A stretch of DNA of 64,000 nucleotides from Cohnella lubricantis (GTDB lineage: Bacteria; Bacillota; Bacilli; Paenibacillales; Paenibacillaceae), in contig NZ_JACJVN010000013.1 of assembly GCF_014212015.1 (NCBI RefSeq), positions 27,006 to 91,005 on the forward strand. Direction: 5' to 3'. The notes under the pieces are model-generated. The model did not search any database, was not told where the DNA came from, and worked only from the letters and a program-made list of their open reading frames with translations. The number at the start of each line of letters is the position of its first letter. Within the stretch, counting starts at the first letter, position 1. Of this stretch, positions 17,136 through 26,335 are shown piece by piece. The translations under genes and the position numbers were made by a program.

Positions 17136-17313
17136 GATGGCTCCGTCGTTTATGTTTTTGATAAGGGGCATCAATTGTTTTTAGCAACAGATCATCGACG
17201 GCATCGGTGGGGCGCTTCTCGCCGATCAAATCGTTTCGCAGCGCATTCAGCGCATGCACCACAATGCCATGCTCGTAATGATCCAAACATAAAATCCGTT
17301 CTTCTTCCTTCAC
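17122..17313 (-). CDS. Small protein upstream of virD4
   Basis: 63 residues beginning at GTG 17313 with AGGAGG eight bases upstream. It is hydrophilic with a basic end (KHKRRSHHEAR) and no recognised domain. It overlaps the start of virD4 by 14 bases, so it is probably translated with it. Small unassigned proteins occupy this place in related elements. Confidence 0.6.
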   Translation of the reverse strand: MKEEERILCLDHYEHGIVVHALNALRNDLIGEKRPTDAVDDLLLKTIDAPYQKHKRRSHHEAR

Positions 17314-17360
17314 AGGCGCTCCCTCCTGAACAAAAATTGAGCATGTCCCGCGCGGCGCTC

Positions 17361-18269
17361 CTATCTTGCTGGTTCAGTCCGATGCTGCTGCCGCTGCTGC
17401 TGCGCCAGCATCCGATTCATTCTGAGTGTCATGTCATGCGCAGTATCCTTCATCACCGCCAGTTCGGCGCGAACTTGCTGCGGCTCGATGTCCTTCAACT
17501 TCTCCTGCATACGATGGAAGCGAAAGGAAGACGTGTCCACGCCAAACTGTTTGCACAGCATGTAAGAGGCGCAATATGCATGGAACGTAAAATCGGAACG
17601 GCTGTATCGGCCATCGCCGCGATCAAGTTCCGCATGCGCCAGCTCCTGCGCGAGCGACCGGAAAATATCCCCGGCATCCAGGCCGCGGCGGATGACAATA
17701 TTTCTCGTGTCCGGCTGGTATAGTGCATGCATTTCCGGCGGCATCGCATCGCCAATAACGATCGGAACAGGAGCGCGATCCATCAGCGCTTTGATGCGCA
17801 CTCGGTCGTCCGGATAGGTCGGTTGCTCCCGTTTTGGATTGGCCGTCGTTTGTGCGATGTCGAACATCTTTTTGAGGTTATAGCTGATGCCGGTGCTGCC
17901 GTCTTCCCTCCGGTACTCCTCGCCCGGCTCCAAAATGTAAAAGCCGGTCTCCTTGCGGCGAATAAAGACGCCTTGTTCCTTCCAAGAATCGAAATCGCCG
18001 ATGCGGGTCGCCTCCGGCCGCTGCATGAGAATCAGAAGCGCATTGGAAACGCTGTAGCGGTCGAAACGGCTTTGTACATCCAGATACCGCTGAAATTCAT
18101 TGCCGCTGTGCGAGATGGCAATCGTGGCTGCATCAATCGTCTCATAGGCCCATTGCCTGAGTTCCTGCTTTTTCTGCGCCCACGCTTCCTTATCAAAAGG
18201 CTGCTCGGACGATTTCGCGGAAGTATGGCCGGATGCTTCCTGAAGGAATAAATCGTCCAAATTGCTCAT
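17361..18269 (-). CDS. ArdC-like anti-restriction/metallopeptidase-type protein
   Basis: 302 residues. The N-terminal part (about 25-130; FQRYLDVQSRFDRYSVSNALLILMQRP) is the ArdC-type ssDNA-binding domain. The second half has an ImmA/IrrE-like peptidase core around LAQELAHAELD, where the first His of the usual HExxH is Gln, so zinc-peptidase activity may be lost. ArdC proteins protect incoming single-stranded DNA from restriction. The same fold begins the 2427-residue helicase of this element. Its ATG overlaps the pcfB stop. Confidence 0.8.
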   Translation of the reverse strand: MSNLDDLFLQEASGHTSAKSSEQPFDKEAWAQKKQELRQWAYETIDAATIAISHSGNEFQRYLDVQSRFDRYSVSNALLILMQRPEATRIGDFDSWKEQGVFIRRKETGFYILEPGEEYRREDGSTGISYNLKKMFDIAQTTANPKREQPTYPDDRVRIKALMDRAPVPIVIGDAMPPEMHALYQPDTRNIVIRRGLDAGDIFRSLAQELAHAELDRGDGRYSRSDFTFHAYCASYMLCKQFGVDTSSFRFHRMQEKLKDIEPQQVRAELAVMKDTAHDMTLRMNRMLAQQQRQQHRTEPAR

Positions 18270-19162
18270 TTGGCTTTCCCTCGCTTTCGGGTTCCGATTG
18301 GTTTGGTTTTGCCCGTCTTCGCTTTTTCAATATGTCGCTCATTTCGCTTGGTCAGCGACGGCTCCTTGATGATCTGACGTCGTTCTTTCTCCGCCTTCCG
18401 ATTTTCTTCCCGGATCTCGCGCAGCAGTTCACGGATCGATGGCCGCCGCGGCGTTGTCCCGGCTTCCGGTTCAATCATACCCCTTGCGGATGCTTCGCTG
18501 CGCCCGGAGATAGGCTCGGACGGATGGGGCGGCTCCGTCGTCGCCGTCATGGGGTTTGGGTTGCCAGTTTCCGGGGAAGTGGGCTGCGTCGATTCGGGCT
18601 TCTGCATCAGTTCGTCCAAAAAATCGTCGGTGCTCTTCTCCACAGAAGTTCCCTTGACCGCCGCTCCTTGTACCTCCGTCTTCTGCCGGGTTTGGTCCGA
18701 TGCTTGTTGTTGACGCTCCCCGAACGCTGGATGGTCCTGCTGTTTCCCGGCGCGGGAGTTTTCAATTTCGCTTTTAATACTGGCCGTATCCACGGTCGCC
18801 AGTTTGAAGCGCTCGACAATGCGGTTGATTTTGGATGCGTCCTCGGCCCGCACCATCACGTCGCATAACCCATCGACATTCTTTTTGTCCCGCAGGGCAC
18901 AGTACAGAACGCCGTAACGTTTGGCCTCCTTGCAGAAGGTAGGCAAGTCTTCGTTTTTGACGGCAAATACTTTCAATTCCTTGCCGCTGCGGAGCAGGCT
19001 TTCCAAACGGATGCTGCCCTTCGTCCGCTTCTGCCCCTGCAGGGCGGCAAACAAATAGACGGCCAGATGCTTAGCGCCCTCGCCGGAAATCTTGGCCATC
19101 ACTTCGATGCCCCGCAGACTCATGTTGACGACCTGATCGGCCGCCTCGGCTCCACTGCTCAT
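18266..19162 (-). CDS. PcfB-family relaxosome accessory protein
   Basis: 298 residues. The N-terminal 130 residues (DQVVNMSLRGIEVMAKISGEGAKHLAVYLFAAL; CDVMVRAEDASKINRIVERF) match PcfB (DUF3801), which links the relaxase to the coupling protein. The C-terminal half is low-complexity, charged and probably disordered. ATG 19162 follows AAAGGAGG. The gene overlaps the end of the relaxase gene by 92 bases. Confidence 0.85.
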   Translation of the reverse strand: MSSGAEAADQVVNMSLRGIEVMAKISGEGAKHLAVYLFAALQGQKRTKGSIRLESLLRSGKELKVFAVKNEDLPTFCKEAKRYGVLYCALRDKKNVDGLCDVMVRAEDASKINRIVERFKLATVDTASIKSEIENSRAGKQQDHPAFGERQQQASDQTRQKTEVQGAAVKGTSVEKSTDDFLDELMQKPESTQPTSPETGNPNPMTATTEPPHPSEPISGRSEASARGMIEPEAGTTPRRPSIRELLREIREENRKAEKERRQIIKEPSLTKRNERHIEKAKTGKTKPIGTRKRGKAK

Positions 19163-20495
19163 GAATGGCGTCCTCCTTTCGATATGGCTTGTACTGCTCG
19201 TTCCCATAAAGTTTGGTCATCATTTCACCCGACCGGGCAAGGATACCCGCAAAAAGTTTCACCTCCTTTCGGAGCTTGACAAGCCGCTTGGACAGCGCGG
19301 CTATTTGCTCTTTGTAAGCGGCGATCTGACTTTCCTCCTTGCAGCGGCGGAGGCGGTTGTATAGCGCTTTGCGTTCGCCGTAAAGCAAGCGCATCTCTTG
19401 CCGGGTAACAGATACATAGTCCAAAAGCTGTTCCTTGCTGGAGATACGGTGCTGGCAGAGCAGCTTGGTTTGCGCGGTAATAACCGCCAAGTGACGCAAG
19501 TCTTCCCGTAATAAAAAAGGCGTCCTTCTCACGGACGCGCGAAAATGAGGCAGTATGCCCATCTCATATAAGTAGCGCAGGTACAATGCTTGCAAGCCGC
19601 TGAACTTCCTGCCGGATCGAAGCGTTCCTTTGCAGACGGCGCGCCTGCGTCGCGGCATTGGCAAAGGCTGTGATTTACGGGGAATGCGGTTTCGCAAAAT
19701 CCGCTGTTTAAGGGCCTCTTCCGTATAGTCGTCTCCCAAGCTACGCAAACGAACGAAGCGTTCCTTGCCCGGTGGACGCACCGCCACATGCTTTACGGTC
19801 GTTTTCACTTCATAGCCCCGCTTCTGCAAAGAGGCGATAAACTGGGTCCACGTCATCGATGCCGCAATCGCCTGATCCACATCGCTCCGAATCAATCCTC
19901 GCCAAGTCGGCTTGCCTTTCCGATCTGCTTTCCATTCTCCGTAGTGTTTGGCCTTGCCCGGCTCGGGTTGCTCGATCACAGACAATGCATGTTCACGGCA
20001 TAACCGGTCGGATGTTCTTCTTAGAAGAGCGTAGGAGGCTTTGTTATCGTAATACCGTTTGCCGTCCATAAAGGAGACGGAGTTTAGCACAAAGTGATTG
20101 TGCAAATGTTCCTTGTCCAGATGGGTCGATACGACGACTTCAAATCGATCTCCCCATAGCTCCTGCGCCAACTTGACGCCAATGGCGTGCGCCGTTTCCG
20201 GCGTCGTTTCACCTGGTGCAAACGCTTGGTAGCCATGAAACGCGACAATGCCATCCATCTTTTGAAATTGACGTTTGGTGCGCTGCATTTGCTCGTAAGC
20301 GGTGAGCGGATCGCAATTGATTCCGCTCACATAAAGCTGCCTCTCTGTCTTGACATCCGATACTGCATAATCGATCGCCTGTCGCAAACCTTCATTCTTC
20401 TCGGCGCGATCTTGCGCTGTTTTGTCAGGATTGGCGGCGTAATCAATCACGCGCTTCAAGCGGTCGGCGACATCCCATATCGCCGTCGTCGCCAT
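19071..20495 (-). CDS. MOBP-type relaxase (VirD2/MobA family)
   Basis: 474 residues. The metal-binding histidine motif reads HLDKEHLHNHF (H125, H130, H132, H134), and the likely nicking Tyr is Y19 in RVIDYAANP. A long basic, partly coiled C-terminal part follows. It should nick oriT and pilot the strand. GGGGGC lies about eight bases before the ATG. The C-terminus extends 92 bases into pcfB, an overlap typical of these elements. MobC is encoded directly upstream. Confidence 0.93.
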   Translation of the reverse strand: MATTAIWDVADRLKRVIDYAANPDKTAQDRAEKNEGLRQAIDYAVSDVKTERQLYVSGINCDPLTAYEQMQRTKRQFQKMDGIVAFHGYQAFAPGETTPETAHAIGVKLAQELWGDRFEVVVSTHLDKEHLHNHFVLNSVSFMDGKRYYDNKASYALLRRTSDRLCREHALSVIEQPEPGKAKHYGEWKADRKGKPTWRGLIRSDVDQAIAASMTWTQFIASLQKRGYEVKTTVKHVAVRPPGKERFVRLRSLGDDYTEEALKQRILRNRIPRKSQPLPMPRRRRAVCKGTLRSGRKFSGLQALYLRYLYEMGILPHFRASVRRTPFLLREDLRHLAVITAQTKLLCQHRISSKEQLLDYVSVTRQEMRLLYGERKALYNRLRRCKEESQIAAYKEQIAALSKRLVKLRKEVKLFAGILARSGEMMTKLYGNEQYKPYRKEDAIHEQWSRGGRSGRQHESAGHRSDGQDFRRGR

Positions 20496-20509
20496 ATGTG
20501 ACGCCCCCT

Positions 20510-20869
20510 TTACATCGGATGCGCATGTGGAGTCGCTTGCTCGGTTCTTCGTTCCGGCGCAGTAACGGCCTGTTGAATCTGTTGGACGGCGCGGCGCAAC
20601 TGATCGGCCTCCTGCTGAAAAGCAGCCCGATCCAGATGGCCTGTCGCATGCGCTTTCGCCGCCAGTTGATTGAGATTGTTGCCAATGGCGTGAAGCTCGC
20701 GCATCATCGCATAATAATCCGGCGGCGGCAGCGCCTTCGGGACATACCCATTGATTAAGGAACGAATAAAGGCTTCCTGAGAAAGCCCCGACTTTTTCAC
20801 CTGGCTCGCGAGGTACTGCTGCTCCTTTTCATTAAGACGAACCAAAACTGGGATGCTGCGTTTCCTCAT
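20510..20869 (-). CDS. mobC: MobC-like relaxosome protein
   Basis: 119 residues starting at MRKRSIPVLVRLNEKE with GGAGG seven bases upstream. The N-terminal ribbon-helix-helix-like segment (SIPVLVRLNEKEQQYLASQVKKSGLSQEAFIRSLI) and the following AIGNNLNQLAAKAHATG are hallmarks of MobC, which binds oriT and helps the relaxase nick. The gene is 14 bases from the relaxase and next to the repeat-rich oriT candidate. Confidence 0.88.
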   Translation of the reverse strand: MRKRSIPVLVRLNEKEQQYLASQVKKSGLSQEAFIRSLINGYVPKALPPPDYYAMMRELHAIGNNLNQLAAKAHATGHLDRAAFQQEADQLRRAVQQIQQAVTAPERRTEQATPHAHPM

Positions 20870-20974
20870 CGCATGACCTCCATCCGGATATCGGCTTTGT
20901 AAAACAATCCTGCTCGTTGATAAAGCAATACGTCTAACCCACCATCTAGTCATGAAACATTTGCGTTCAAACGG

Positions 20975-21060
20975 AGGGGTCTTAGGGGCGCTGCCCCTAA
21001 CAAGGAATTTGGCTAGCCAAATTCAGTGCTTGCTGCAACACGAGACAGTCGTCTCGCGTT
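20975..21060. other. Probable origin of transfer (oriT)
   Basis: Three inverted repeats lie within 75 bases just upstream of mobC: TTAGGGGC/GCCCCTAA (20982-21000), the perfect 20-base palindrome at 21005-21024 (core TTTGGCTAGCCAAA), and CGAGAC/GTCTCG (21041-21056). Between the last two is AGTGCTTGCTGCAACACG, of the type found near the nick in related MOBP origins. Position beside mobC and the relaxase supports the call; the nick site itself is not established. Confidence 0.7.
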
Positions 21061-21099
21061 GCCTTCAAAAGCACCTGCCGGGAAATAGGGAGGACCCCA

Positions 21100-21136
21100 A
21101 AAACACAAAAAAGACGCCGATCCGCTCGGGCGTCTT
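21100..21136 (-). terminator. Terminator of the toxin-antitoxin operon
   Basis: AGACGCC (21112-21118) pairs with GGCGTCT (21128-21134). On the minus strand the stem is followed by TTTTTTGTGTTTTTGG. It lies just after the toxin stop and separates that operon from the oriT region. Confidence 0.8.
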
Positions 21137-21152
21137 CCGCAATACTTTTTTG

Positions 21153-21470
21153 TTATCTCACCAACCAGCGGTAATCCTGGCGGCAGTCTACAATGAAATC
21201 GACATACACGATTTCATCCTGAATTTGATACAACACCAAATACCATTTTTCCACGAACATCTTGTGATACTTGTTTGACGGGATAAATTCCGCTTCCAGA
21301 AAAGGATAGCGTTCCGGCAATCGCGCCAAGGAACGTATCGCATTCAGCAATTCGTTCTTCGTTCTTCGCGCCGCATCCGGATGTTTCTCCGCGAGAAATC
21401 GCACATGAGTCGCCAGCATTTGGCGGGCGCGATCGGAAACGACGATCTTATATCGGGGCATCTTTTCCAT
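21153..21470 (-). CDS. RelE/ParE-family toxin
   Basis: 105 residues starting at MEKMPRYKIVVSD; GAGG lies six bases before ATG 21470. The fold pattern is RelE/ParE: YKIVVSDRARQMLATHVRFLAEKHPDAARRTKNELLNAI, then a C-terminal strand pair with WYLVLYQIQDEIVYVDFIVDCRQDYRWLV. ParE-type members inhibit gyrase and RelE-type members cut mRNA; which applies is not clear. It overlaps the antitoxin by 23 bases and would stabilise the element. Confidence 0.85.
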   Translation of the reverse strand: MEKMPRYKIVVSDRARQMLATHVRFLAEKHPDAARRTKNELLNAIRSLARLPERYPFLEAEFIPSNKYHKMFVEKWYLVLYQIQDEIVYVDFIVDCRQDYRWLVR

Positions 21471-21738
21471 GCTGAACCTCGTCAATAATGCCCTCCAGGT
21501 AAGCGTCCAGTTCATCCGGCGTCACACCAGCACGGCCCGCCAAACGATCCTCTTGCACAGCGAGCAGTTCTTCGCGCAGCTTTAACATCTTCTCGCGACG
21601 GGAGAACGTCTCAATGTCCATCACGACGAGATCGCCTTCACCGTTCTTGGTCAGATACACCGGTTCCCCGGAAGATTTGCATAGATCGGCGATTTCATTA
21701 TAGTTTTGCCGGATACTGGCGGAAGGCTTGATAATCAT
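21448..21738 (-). CDS. Phd/YefM-like antitoxin
   Basis: 96 residues from MIIKPSASIRQNYNEIA; AAGGAG is eight bases upstream. The N-terminal half (NEIADLCKSSGEPVYLTKNGEGDLVVMDIETF) is the Phd/YefM DNA-binding domain and the acidic C-terminus would bind the toxin that follows. The pair is probably autoregulated. Confidence 0.88.
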   Translation of the reverse strand: MIIKPSASIRQNYNEIADLCKSSGEPVYLTKNGEGDLVVMDIETFSRREKMLKLREELLAVQEDRLAGRAGVTPDELDAYLEGIIDEVQHGKDAPI

Positions 21739-21899
21739 CTTGGTCACTCCTTGCATAGCTGTATATTGATTTTATTATACCTATTACATGCTATACAATC
21801 AATGCGGTTGCGCTTATCCTCAATCTATTCACATCTTATCCACATACAGTGAAAAATTTCGCAACCCCAAAAAAGACATTGACCGTTCAGCGTCTACCG

Positions 21900-22850
21900 C
21901 TATCGGGATGGTTCACCGCGTCTTCGCCGGAATTCCATCAATTCGTTGTTTACATCCTTTCCGAACTTAGGCGGCTCATCGGATATGAGAAGGGCGGGGG
22001 AGAGGAGCTTCTGTATCGTGGCTGCCGCCAATCGCCCCGGCTCATCATTGTCCAGATGCAAGACAAGTCGATTCACCTGGGGAAAGCACTGCAAGTAATG
22101 CGTTAGGGCAGAAGGAGGAGTAGAGTCCTCCCCATTTGTCCTGGGCCTGTATATGCCGGCCAGCGACAGCTTATGCGCCTGCCGCCAATCCCGGCCTGCG
22201 AGATGTTCCAGCGTGCAGTAAGATAAAAGATCAATGGCGCTCTCAAACAGATGCAGTTCCGTACAGTTTCCCGGGGCCGAAATGGAAAACGAATACCGCT
22301 TGTCGCTGCCGGCGGCTTCCCCCATATAACGGGTGCTTGTCGTACCGCGTATCGCCGCATAGCGCGGCGTCCCTTCCTGGTCAAATCCGACGAATACCGC
22401 GTTGTGGTAACGGCGGCTTTCATACAACCTTCCCGTTTCCAGACAGTAGTCGATCACCGAGCGGTGGATGCCTCGTTTACTCAAATAAGCGATGACGCGA
22501 TGAGAGTTTTCATACGGTTCTGGAAGCTCCAGCCGCGCCGTAGATGTGCGTTGTTGGCATGATTGCGAAACCATAAGAATTTTGCCGGGATGAACGCCTT
22601 CAATCCGAAGCACCGCATCGGGAAAAGACATGCCGCGCACTTTGATCAAGTAATCCAGCGCCGAGCGCCCGCCGATTCCCCTTGACCACCAGTACCATTT
22701 GCCGTTGGAAATTTTCAAGCTGTCATTTGTTCGGGTGGTATAGACATTGCGGGAGCAACGTACCAGTTCCGCAGGCTCGCACATTTGCAAATACGTGAGC
22801 AAATCCAATCTTTTTGCACGTTCAATCTGTTCCTTGTTTACGTAGCTCAT
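21900..22850 (-). CDS. DUF3991/TOPRIM DNA-processing protein
   Basis: 316 residues resembling the CHC2-like plus TOPRIM proteins of CTn elements. The N-terminal half (KISNGKWYWWSRGIGGRSALDYLIKVRGMSFPDAV) is the primase-type zinc-finger-like region, though clear zinc ligands are few. The C-terminal half has TOPRIM features: LFESAIDLLSY and LHLDNDEPGR. It may act in priming or processing of transferred DNA (inference). AAGGGG lies eight bases before the ATG. Confidence 0.78.
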   Translation of the reverse strand: MSYVNKEQIERAKRLDLLTYLQMCEPAELVRCSRNVYTTRTNDSLKISNGKWYWWSRGIGGRSALDYLIKVRGMSFPDAVLRIEGVHPGKILMVSQSCQQRTSTARLELPEPYENSHRVIAYLSKRGIHRSVIDYCLETGRLYESRRYHNAVFVGFDQEGTPRYAAIRGTTSTRYMGEAAGSDKRYSFSISAPGNCTELHLFESAIDLLSYCTLEHLAGRDWRQAHKLSLAGIYRPRTNGEDSTPPSALTHYLQCFPQVNRLVLHLDNDEPGRLAAATIQKLLSPALLISDEPPKFGKDVNNELMEFRRRRGEPSR

Positions 22851-22899
22851 TGCCGCAGCCCCTTTTGGAAATCCAAGCAGCGTCCGATGGGTATATTGT

Positions 22900-23184
22900 T
22901 CATCGTGCCTTCCCCCGCTTTTTGGGGTACGTATAAGCGCTGCCTTCCTTCAACTTTGTAACGCCATTCTTTTTCATGAATGCGTCTAAATCGCCTTCAT
23001 AAACTTGACTGGTCACCCCGTTTGAGTCGCGGATGTAATAATACGTGTCGCCAAATCCGTTCTTCTCTTTGGATATCAACTCCAATGTTGGCACGGCTTC
23101 TCCCTCCTCGATCAAGCCGGTTCCATAACAAAAAGGCGGTAGAATAGGACAAAAGCATCCGCCGCTTGGGATGGCATACAACAT
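22900..23184 (-). CDS. Unknown 94-residue mobile-element protein
   Basis: Start at the second ATG (23184), for which GGAGG is seven bases away; the first ATG touches the ribosome site. The middle resembles a small beta-rich domain (LELISKEKNGFGDTYYYIRDSNGVTSQVYEGDLDAFMKKNG). A Cys-Pro pair near the N-terminus (GGCFCPILPPFC) is odd. No function assigned. It is probably the first gene of the operon with the TOPRIM protein. Confidence 0.55.
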   Translation of the reverse strand: MLYAIPSGGCFCPILPPFCYGTGLIEEGEAVPTLELISKEKNGFGDTYYYIRDSNGVTSQVYEGDLDAFMKKNGVTKLKEGSAYTYPKKRGKAR

Positions 23185-23433
23185 GTTCATTCCTCCAGAA
23201 ATGAGAAAAGGACCCCAAAATCGGAGTCCATTTCGTCATGTGATTTTAACAAGTGACCTATGTTCGACCTGTAAATGCTACGCATCGAAGTCATAATTCC
23301 CCAAACTACAAAAAAACCTGCCGCGCGATGAAGCGCAACAAGCTTTCTAAAATTATGTATCCGGTTTTAGGTCGAAAAGCACGAAAGATACATCTCTAAA
23401 TGAACCTATCAAAATAAACTAGTTTCTGTATTA

Positions 23434-24441
23434 TTATTGGATACTGGCAAAGTCCATAATTTTACTTTTAGACAGCCTTAAATCATAATATTTCCCTTGC
23501 GATTCAACCAACGGATTGATCAGGTCATCTGGATGGAGCATCACAATTCGAGCCACTTTACCGTCTGACAACAGAACTGAATCTCCAATCATTCTGTTCA
23601 TCAAGTTAGTAATGAAGCATTGTACGATCACAGGGTTAAACAATCCGAATGCTCTTTGATAAATCTCCTGTAATACTTGGAATAATGGGATTGCTTTCTT
23701 ATATACCCGCTCTGAAACCATCGTATGAAACACATCGGCAACAGCCACAATCTTACTAAAATATTCTATTTCTTCACTAGACTTCCTATAAGGATAGCCG
23801 CTACCATCTTCTCGTTCATGATGTTGTAGGGCAACCAGAGCTTGTTGATCCGTCATGTTTGGGAGTCTAAGAATCATCTCATACCCGAACACCGTATGAA
23901 GCTGCATTTCAGCATACTCATCCGAACTTAATTTACCTGCCTTTAGTAAAATGGAGTCAGAGATTTTTGTCTTACCTACATCATGTAACAGTCCCGCAAC
24001 AGCAAGGTCATTTAACTCCTTCTCTTTCAGGCCTAACCATTTTCCAATAAAATAAGATAGCACTGAAACGCCAATACAATGTCGATACGTATAATTATCT
24101 TTCTTTCTTAAACCCAATATTACATTTGAAAAATTATAATTGGAACACAATTCCTGGATCTTTGGCATTACCTTCTGACGAATCATTTGATTTGAAGGCT
24201 TCTCGGTGCTATGTTTTATCTTTTCGTATATAAATTGAACCTCAGAGATTGTTTCTTCTATTATAAATTCGGTAACAAGTTGGGTGTCCTCGTCCAACAA
24301 ATTAATACCATGTTGATACAATAGGTCAAGATTATGGTCACTTAATACACTGTTCTTTGGTAAAAGCAAACTGCCTTGCTTAGAATAAATATTGTTATTT
24401 AATTTTCTCCCAATAAAAGATGCATTGTCTATAAGAATCAC
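23434..24441 (-). CDS. HD-GYP-type c-di-GMP phosphodiesterase
   Basis: 335 residues. The C-terminal two-thirds is an HD-GYP domain: H121, the HD pair at 153-154 in LLHDVGKTKI, HHE at 207-209, and DGSGYP at 212-217, which takes the place of the GYP loop. It should hydrolyse c-di-GMP to pGpG or GMP. The N-terminal 80 residues are the small domain common in Bacillales HD-GYP proteins. The start is GTG, overlapping the FapA-like stop (GTGA). It is the third c-di-GMP enzyme in the window and is embedded in the conjugative element. Confidence 0.87.
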   Translation of the reverse strand: MILIDNASFIGRKLNNNIYSKQGSLLLPKNSVLSDHNLDLLYQHGINLLDEDTQLVTEFIIEETISEVQFIYEKIKHSTEKPSNQMIRQKVMPKIQELCSNYNFSNVILGLRKKDNYTYRHCIGVSVLSYFIGKWLGLKEKELNDLAVAGLLHDVGKTKISDSILLKAGKLSSDEYAEMQLHTVFGYEMILRLPNMTDQQALVALQHHEREDGSGYPYRKSSEEIEYFSKIVAVADVFHTMVSERVYKKAIPLFQVLQEIYQRAFGLFNPVIVQCFITNLMNRMIGDSVLLSDGKVARIVMLHPDDLINPLVESQGKYYDLRLSKSKIMDFASIQ

Positions 24442-26306
24442 CCACTTTCCTGAGCCAGTCGCTTGATACTAGTACGATCAAAAGTCATTTCTTCTACTGG
24501 TTCAAAGATATCAGTACTATACCGATCAACAGTTACTCTGCCTTCAAACATTTTCTTTACAATTACCTTATTTATTGCTTTTAGGCTTGTCCCAACTCCA
24601 GTGAATCCACCTACATACATTGCAGAAATGGTATCTCCAGCCTCCAGTTTTGATCCCCTACATACAGAGTTATCTAGGAAGAATACGATATTGCCCGCTG
24701 AATAGAGATCACATTGAATAACACCTTCTCTTCGAATCAAAATATCCCCATTTGACTTTAATGTAGAGTTTTGAGCTTGGTTAATATTTATCTGAACTTG
24801 TGATTCTTGGCTTAACACAACTCTCATGTACGCTTCTTTCAATACTCGAATGAAATCTTCCATTCTTGGAGCTGACATCACTTCAACAATCTTAGTCGGC
24901 AACAAGAATAATTCCAAATAATCTTTCAATTGCTGCATAGCGTCCTTATTATAAGTCTGAAGGCTGGAAATAACGCCAAGCAGTTCCTTCACAACTTCCC
25001 AAACCTGCTGATATTTGCTCTCAATTACTAACAATAATACTTGTCCATACTTAACTTGTAGTTTCTTTTTACTAATTTCATTCATTAACAACTTTACACT
25101 TTCTGCCATTTTTTCAAGGAAACCCAACAACTGTTTGGAACCGTTATAAAGTCTGTTGAAAAGCATGCCGAAATATCCCGAATAAAGATTGCTTCCAATT
25201 ACATTACCCTTCACTGCAATACTTCCTGTGGCCGTTAAGGTTGAGTTGAAGACACTGCCAGATATATAAATGTTCCCAAGTGACTCAATAATCATGTTGT
25301 CCATGACATCGCCATACACAATAACGTCTCCAGCAAAAACGATATTACCTGTTTGCAAATCAACATTCCCTGGTACAATGAAGGCGGTGTTAATATCGAA
25401 ATACTTTATCTTGTTACCAGTTATTCGCGGTCTTCCTTCTTTCCGAGCAATCACGATATCGTCTGGTGTTATTTCAACACTTTCTTTCCCAGCAATGCGA
25501 ATATCGTGAACAGGTTCAGGAAGTAATATATTTCCAAAGACGTCATACCCTGCCTGACCGTCTACGGGGGGTGTCTTCTTTGCTATTACATCTCCGCTTT
25601 TGACAGAAGGAATATTCAAATGATTCTTAAAATCCACAAAACCTCTTACCTCTGTAAATATGTTCTCGATATTTTCCGAAAAGAAAATATCTAAACGAGC
25701 ATCTTGACCCTGCACCGGAGCTTTTCCTCTGGCGATGGTCACTGGTCTATATGTAGGTTGAATAATCTCGGTTTGAATAACTGCAACATCAAGATTCATT
25801 TTGATATTCATGTTTTCAACAACCGCGAGAATATCCTGCAAGTTTAGTGTTTCCAAAATAATCGCTGAATCTTCTTTGGCAGTAAGGGTCAAATCTAAAG
25901 TTGAGGTATTATCAGATAACACCCACGCATACCTCTGTGGACGATGAACAATTAAATACGCTGTTAACTTATCTTCTGAAACTTCAATCTCGAATAATGG
26001 CTTTTCTTCAATCTTCCACTCAATGACGCTTTCTGATGATACTTTAATCCTTTTGTGGATCTCTTGACCATCCACAAATAGGATCACAGGTGAATGGGCC
26101 TCGATAGTCGGAATCTTACCCCCATTTAAGGGATTTACGACGATGATTTTACCGTGTTCAACTCTGATATATCCATCCACTACTTGACCATTGTTAATCC
26201 CCCTTACAGAAGATGACCCCATCCGTTCACTTTCCGACTCTTGGGAATCTTGGTCGAGTTTCTTCATTAGCTTCAATACTTCTTGCTCACTGATAAAGTC
26301 TGACAT
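24438..26306 (-). CDS. FapA/DUF342-like polymer-forming protein
   Basis: 622 residues with the FapA (flagellar assembly protein A, DUF342) pattern: an N-terminal domain, then repeated short beta turns (GNVDLQTGNIVFAGDVIVYGDV and GNIYISGSVF), the family motif VDGQAGYDVFG, and a helical insert near 370-480. Related proteins occur with flagellar, chemotaxis and c-di-GMP genes; the molecular role is unclear. ATG 26306 is preferred, with GAGGTG six bases upstream. It sits between a CheY-like and an HD-GYP gene in one operon. Confidence 0.83.
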   Translation of the reverse strand: MSDFISEQEVLKLMKKLDQDSQESESERMGSSSVRGINNGQVVDGYIRVEHGKIIVVNPLNGGKIPTIEAHSPVILFVDGQEIHKRIKVSSESVIEWKIEEKPLFEIEVSEDKLTAYLIVHRPQRYAWVLSDNTSTLDLTLTAKEDSAIILETLNLQDILAVVENMNIKMNLDVAVIQTEIIQPTYRPVTIARGKAPVQGQDARLDIFFSENIENIFTEVRGFVDFKNHLNIPSVKSGDVIAKKTPPVDGQAGYDVFGNILLPEPVHDIRIAGKESVEITPDDIVIARKEGRPRITGNKIKYFDINTAFIVPGNVDLQTGNIVFAGDVIVYGDVMDNMIIESLGNIYISGSVFNSTLTATGSIAVKGNVIGSNLYSGYFGMLFNRLYNGSKQLLGFLEKMAESVKLLMNEISKKKLQVKYGQVLLLVIESKYQQVWEVVKELLGVISSLQTYNKDAMQQLKDYLELFLLPTKIVEVMSAPRMEDFIRVLKEAYMRVVLSQESQVQININQAQNSTLKSNGDILIRREGVIQCDLYSAGNIVFFLDNSVCRGSKLEAGDTISAMYVGGFTGVGTSLKAINKVIVKKMFEGRVTVDRYSTDIFEPVEEMTFDRTSIKRLAQESG

Positions 26307-26335
26307 ACGAATCACCTCATCGACAGCAGTGAGAA

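Noticed and set aside
17361..18269. Active zinc metallopeptidase
   Set aside because: The HExxH position reads QELAH, so catalytic zinc binding is doubtful; kept as ArdC-like only.
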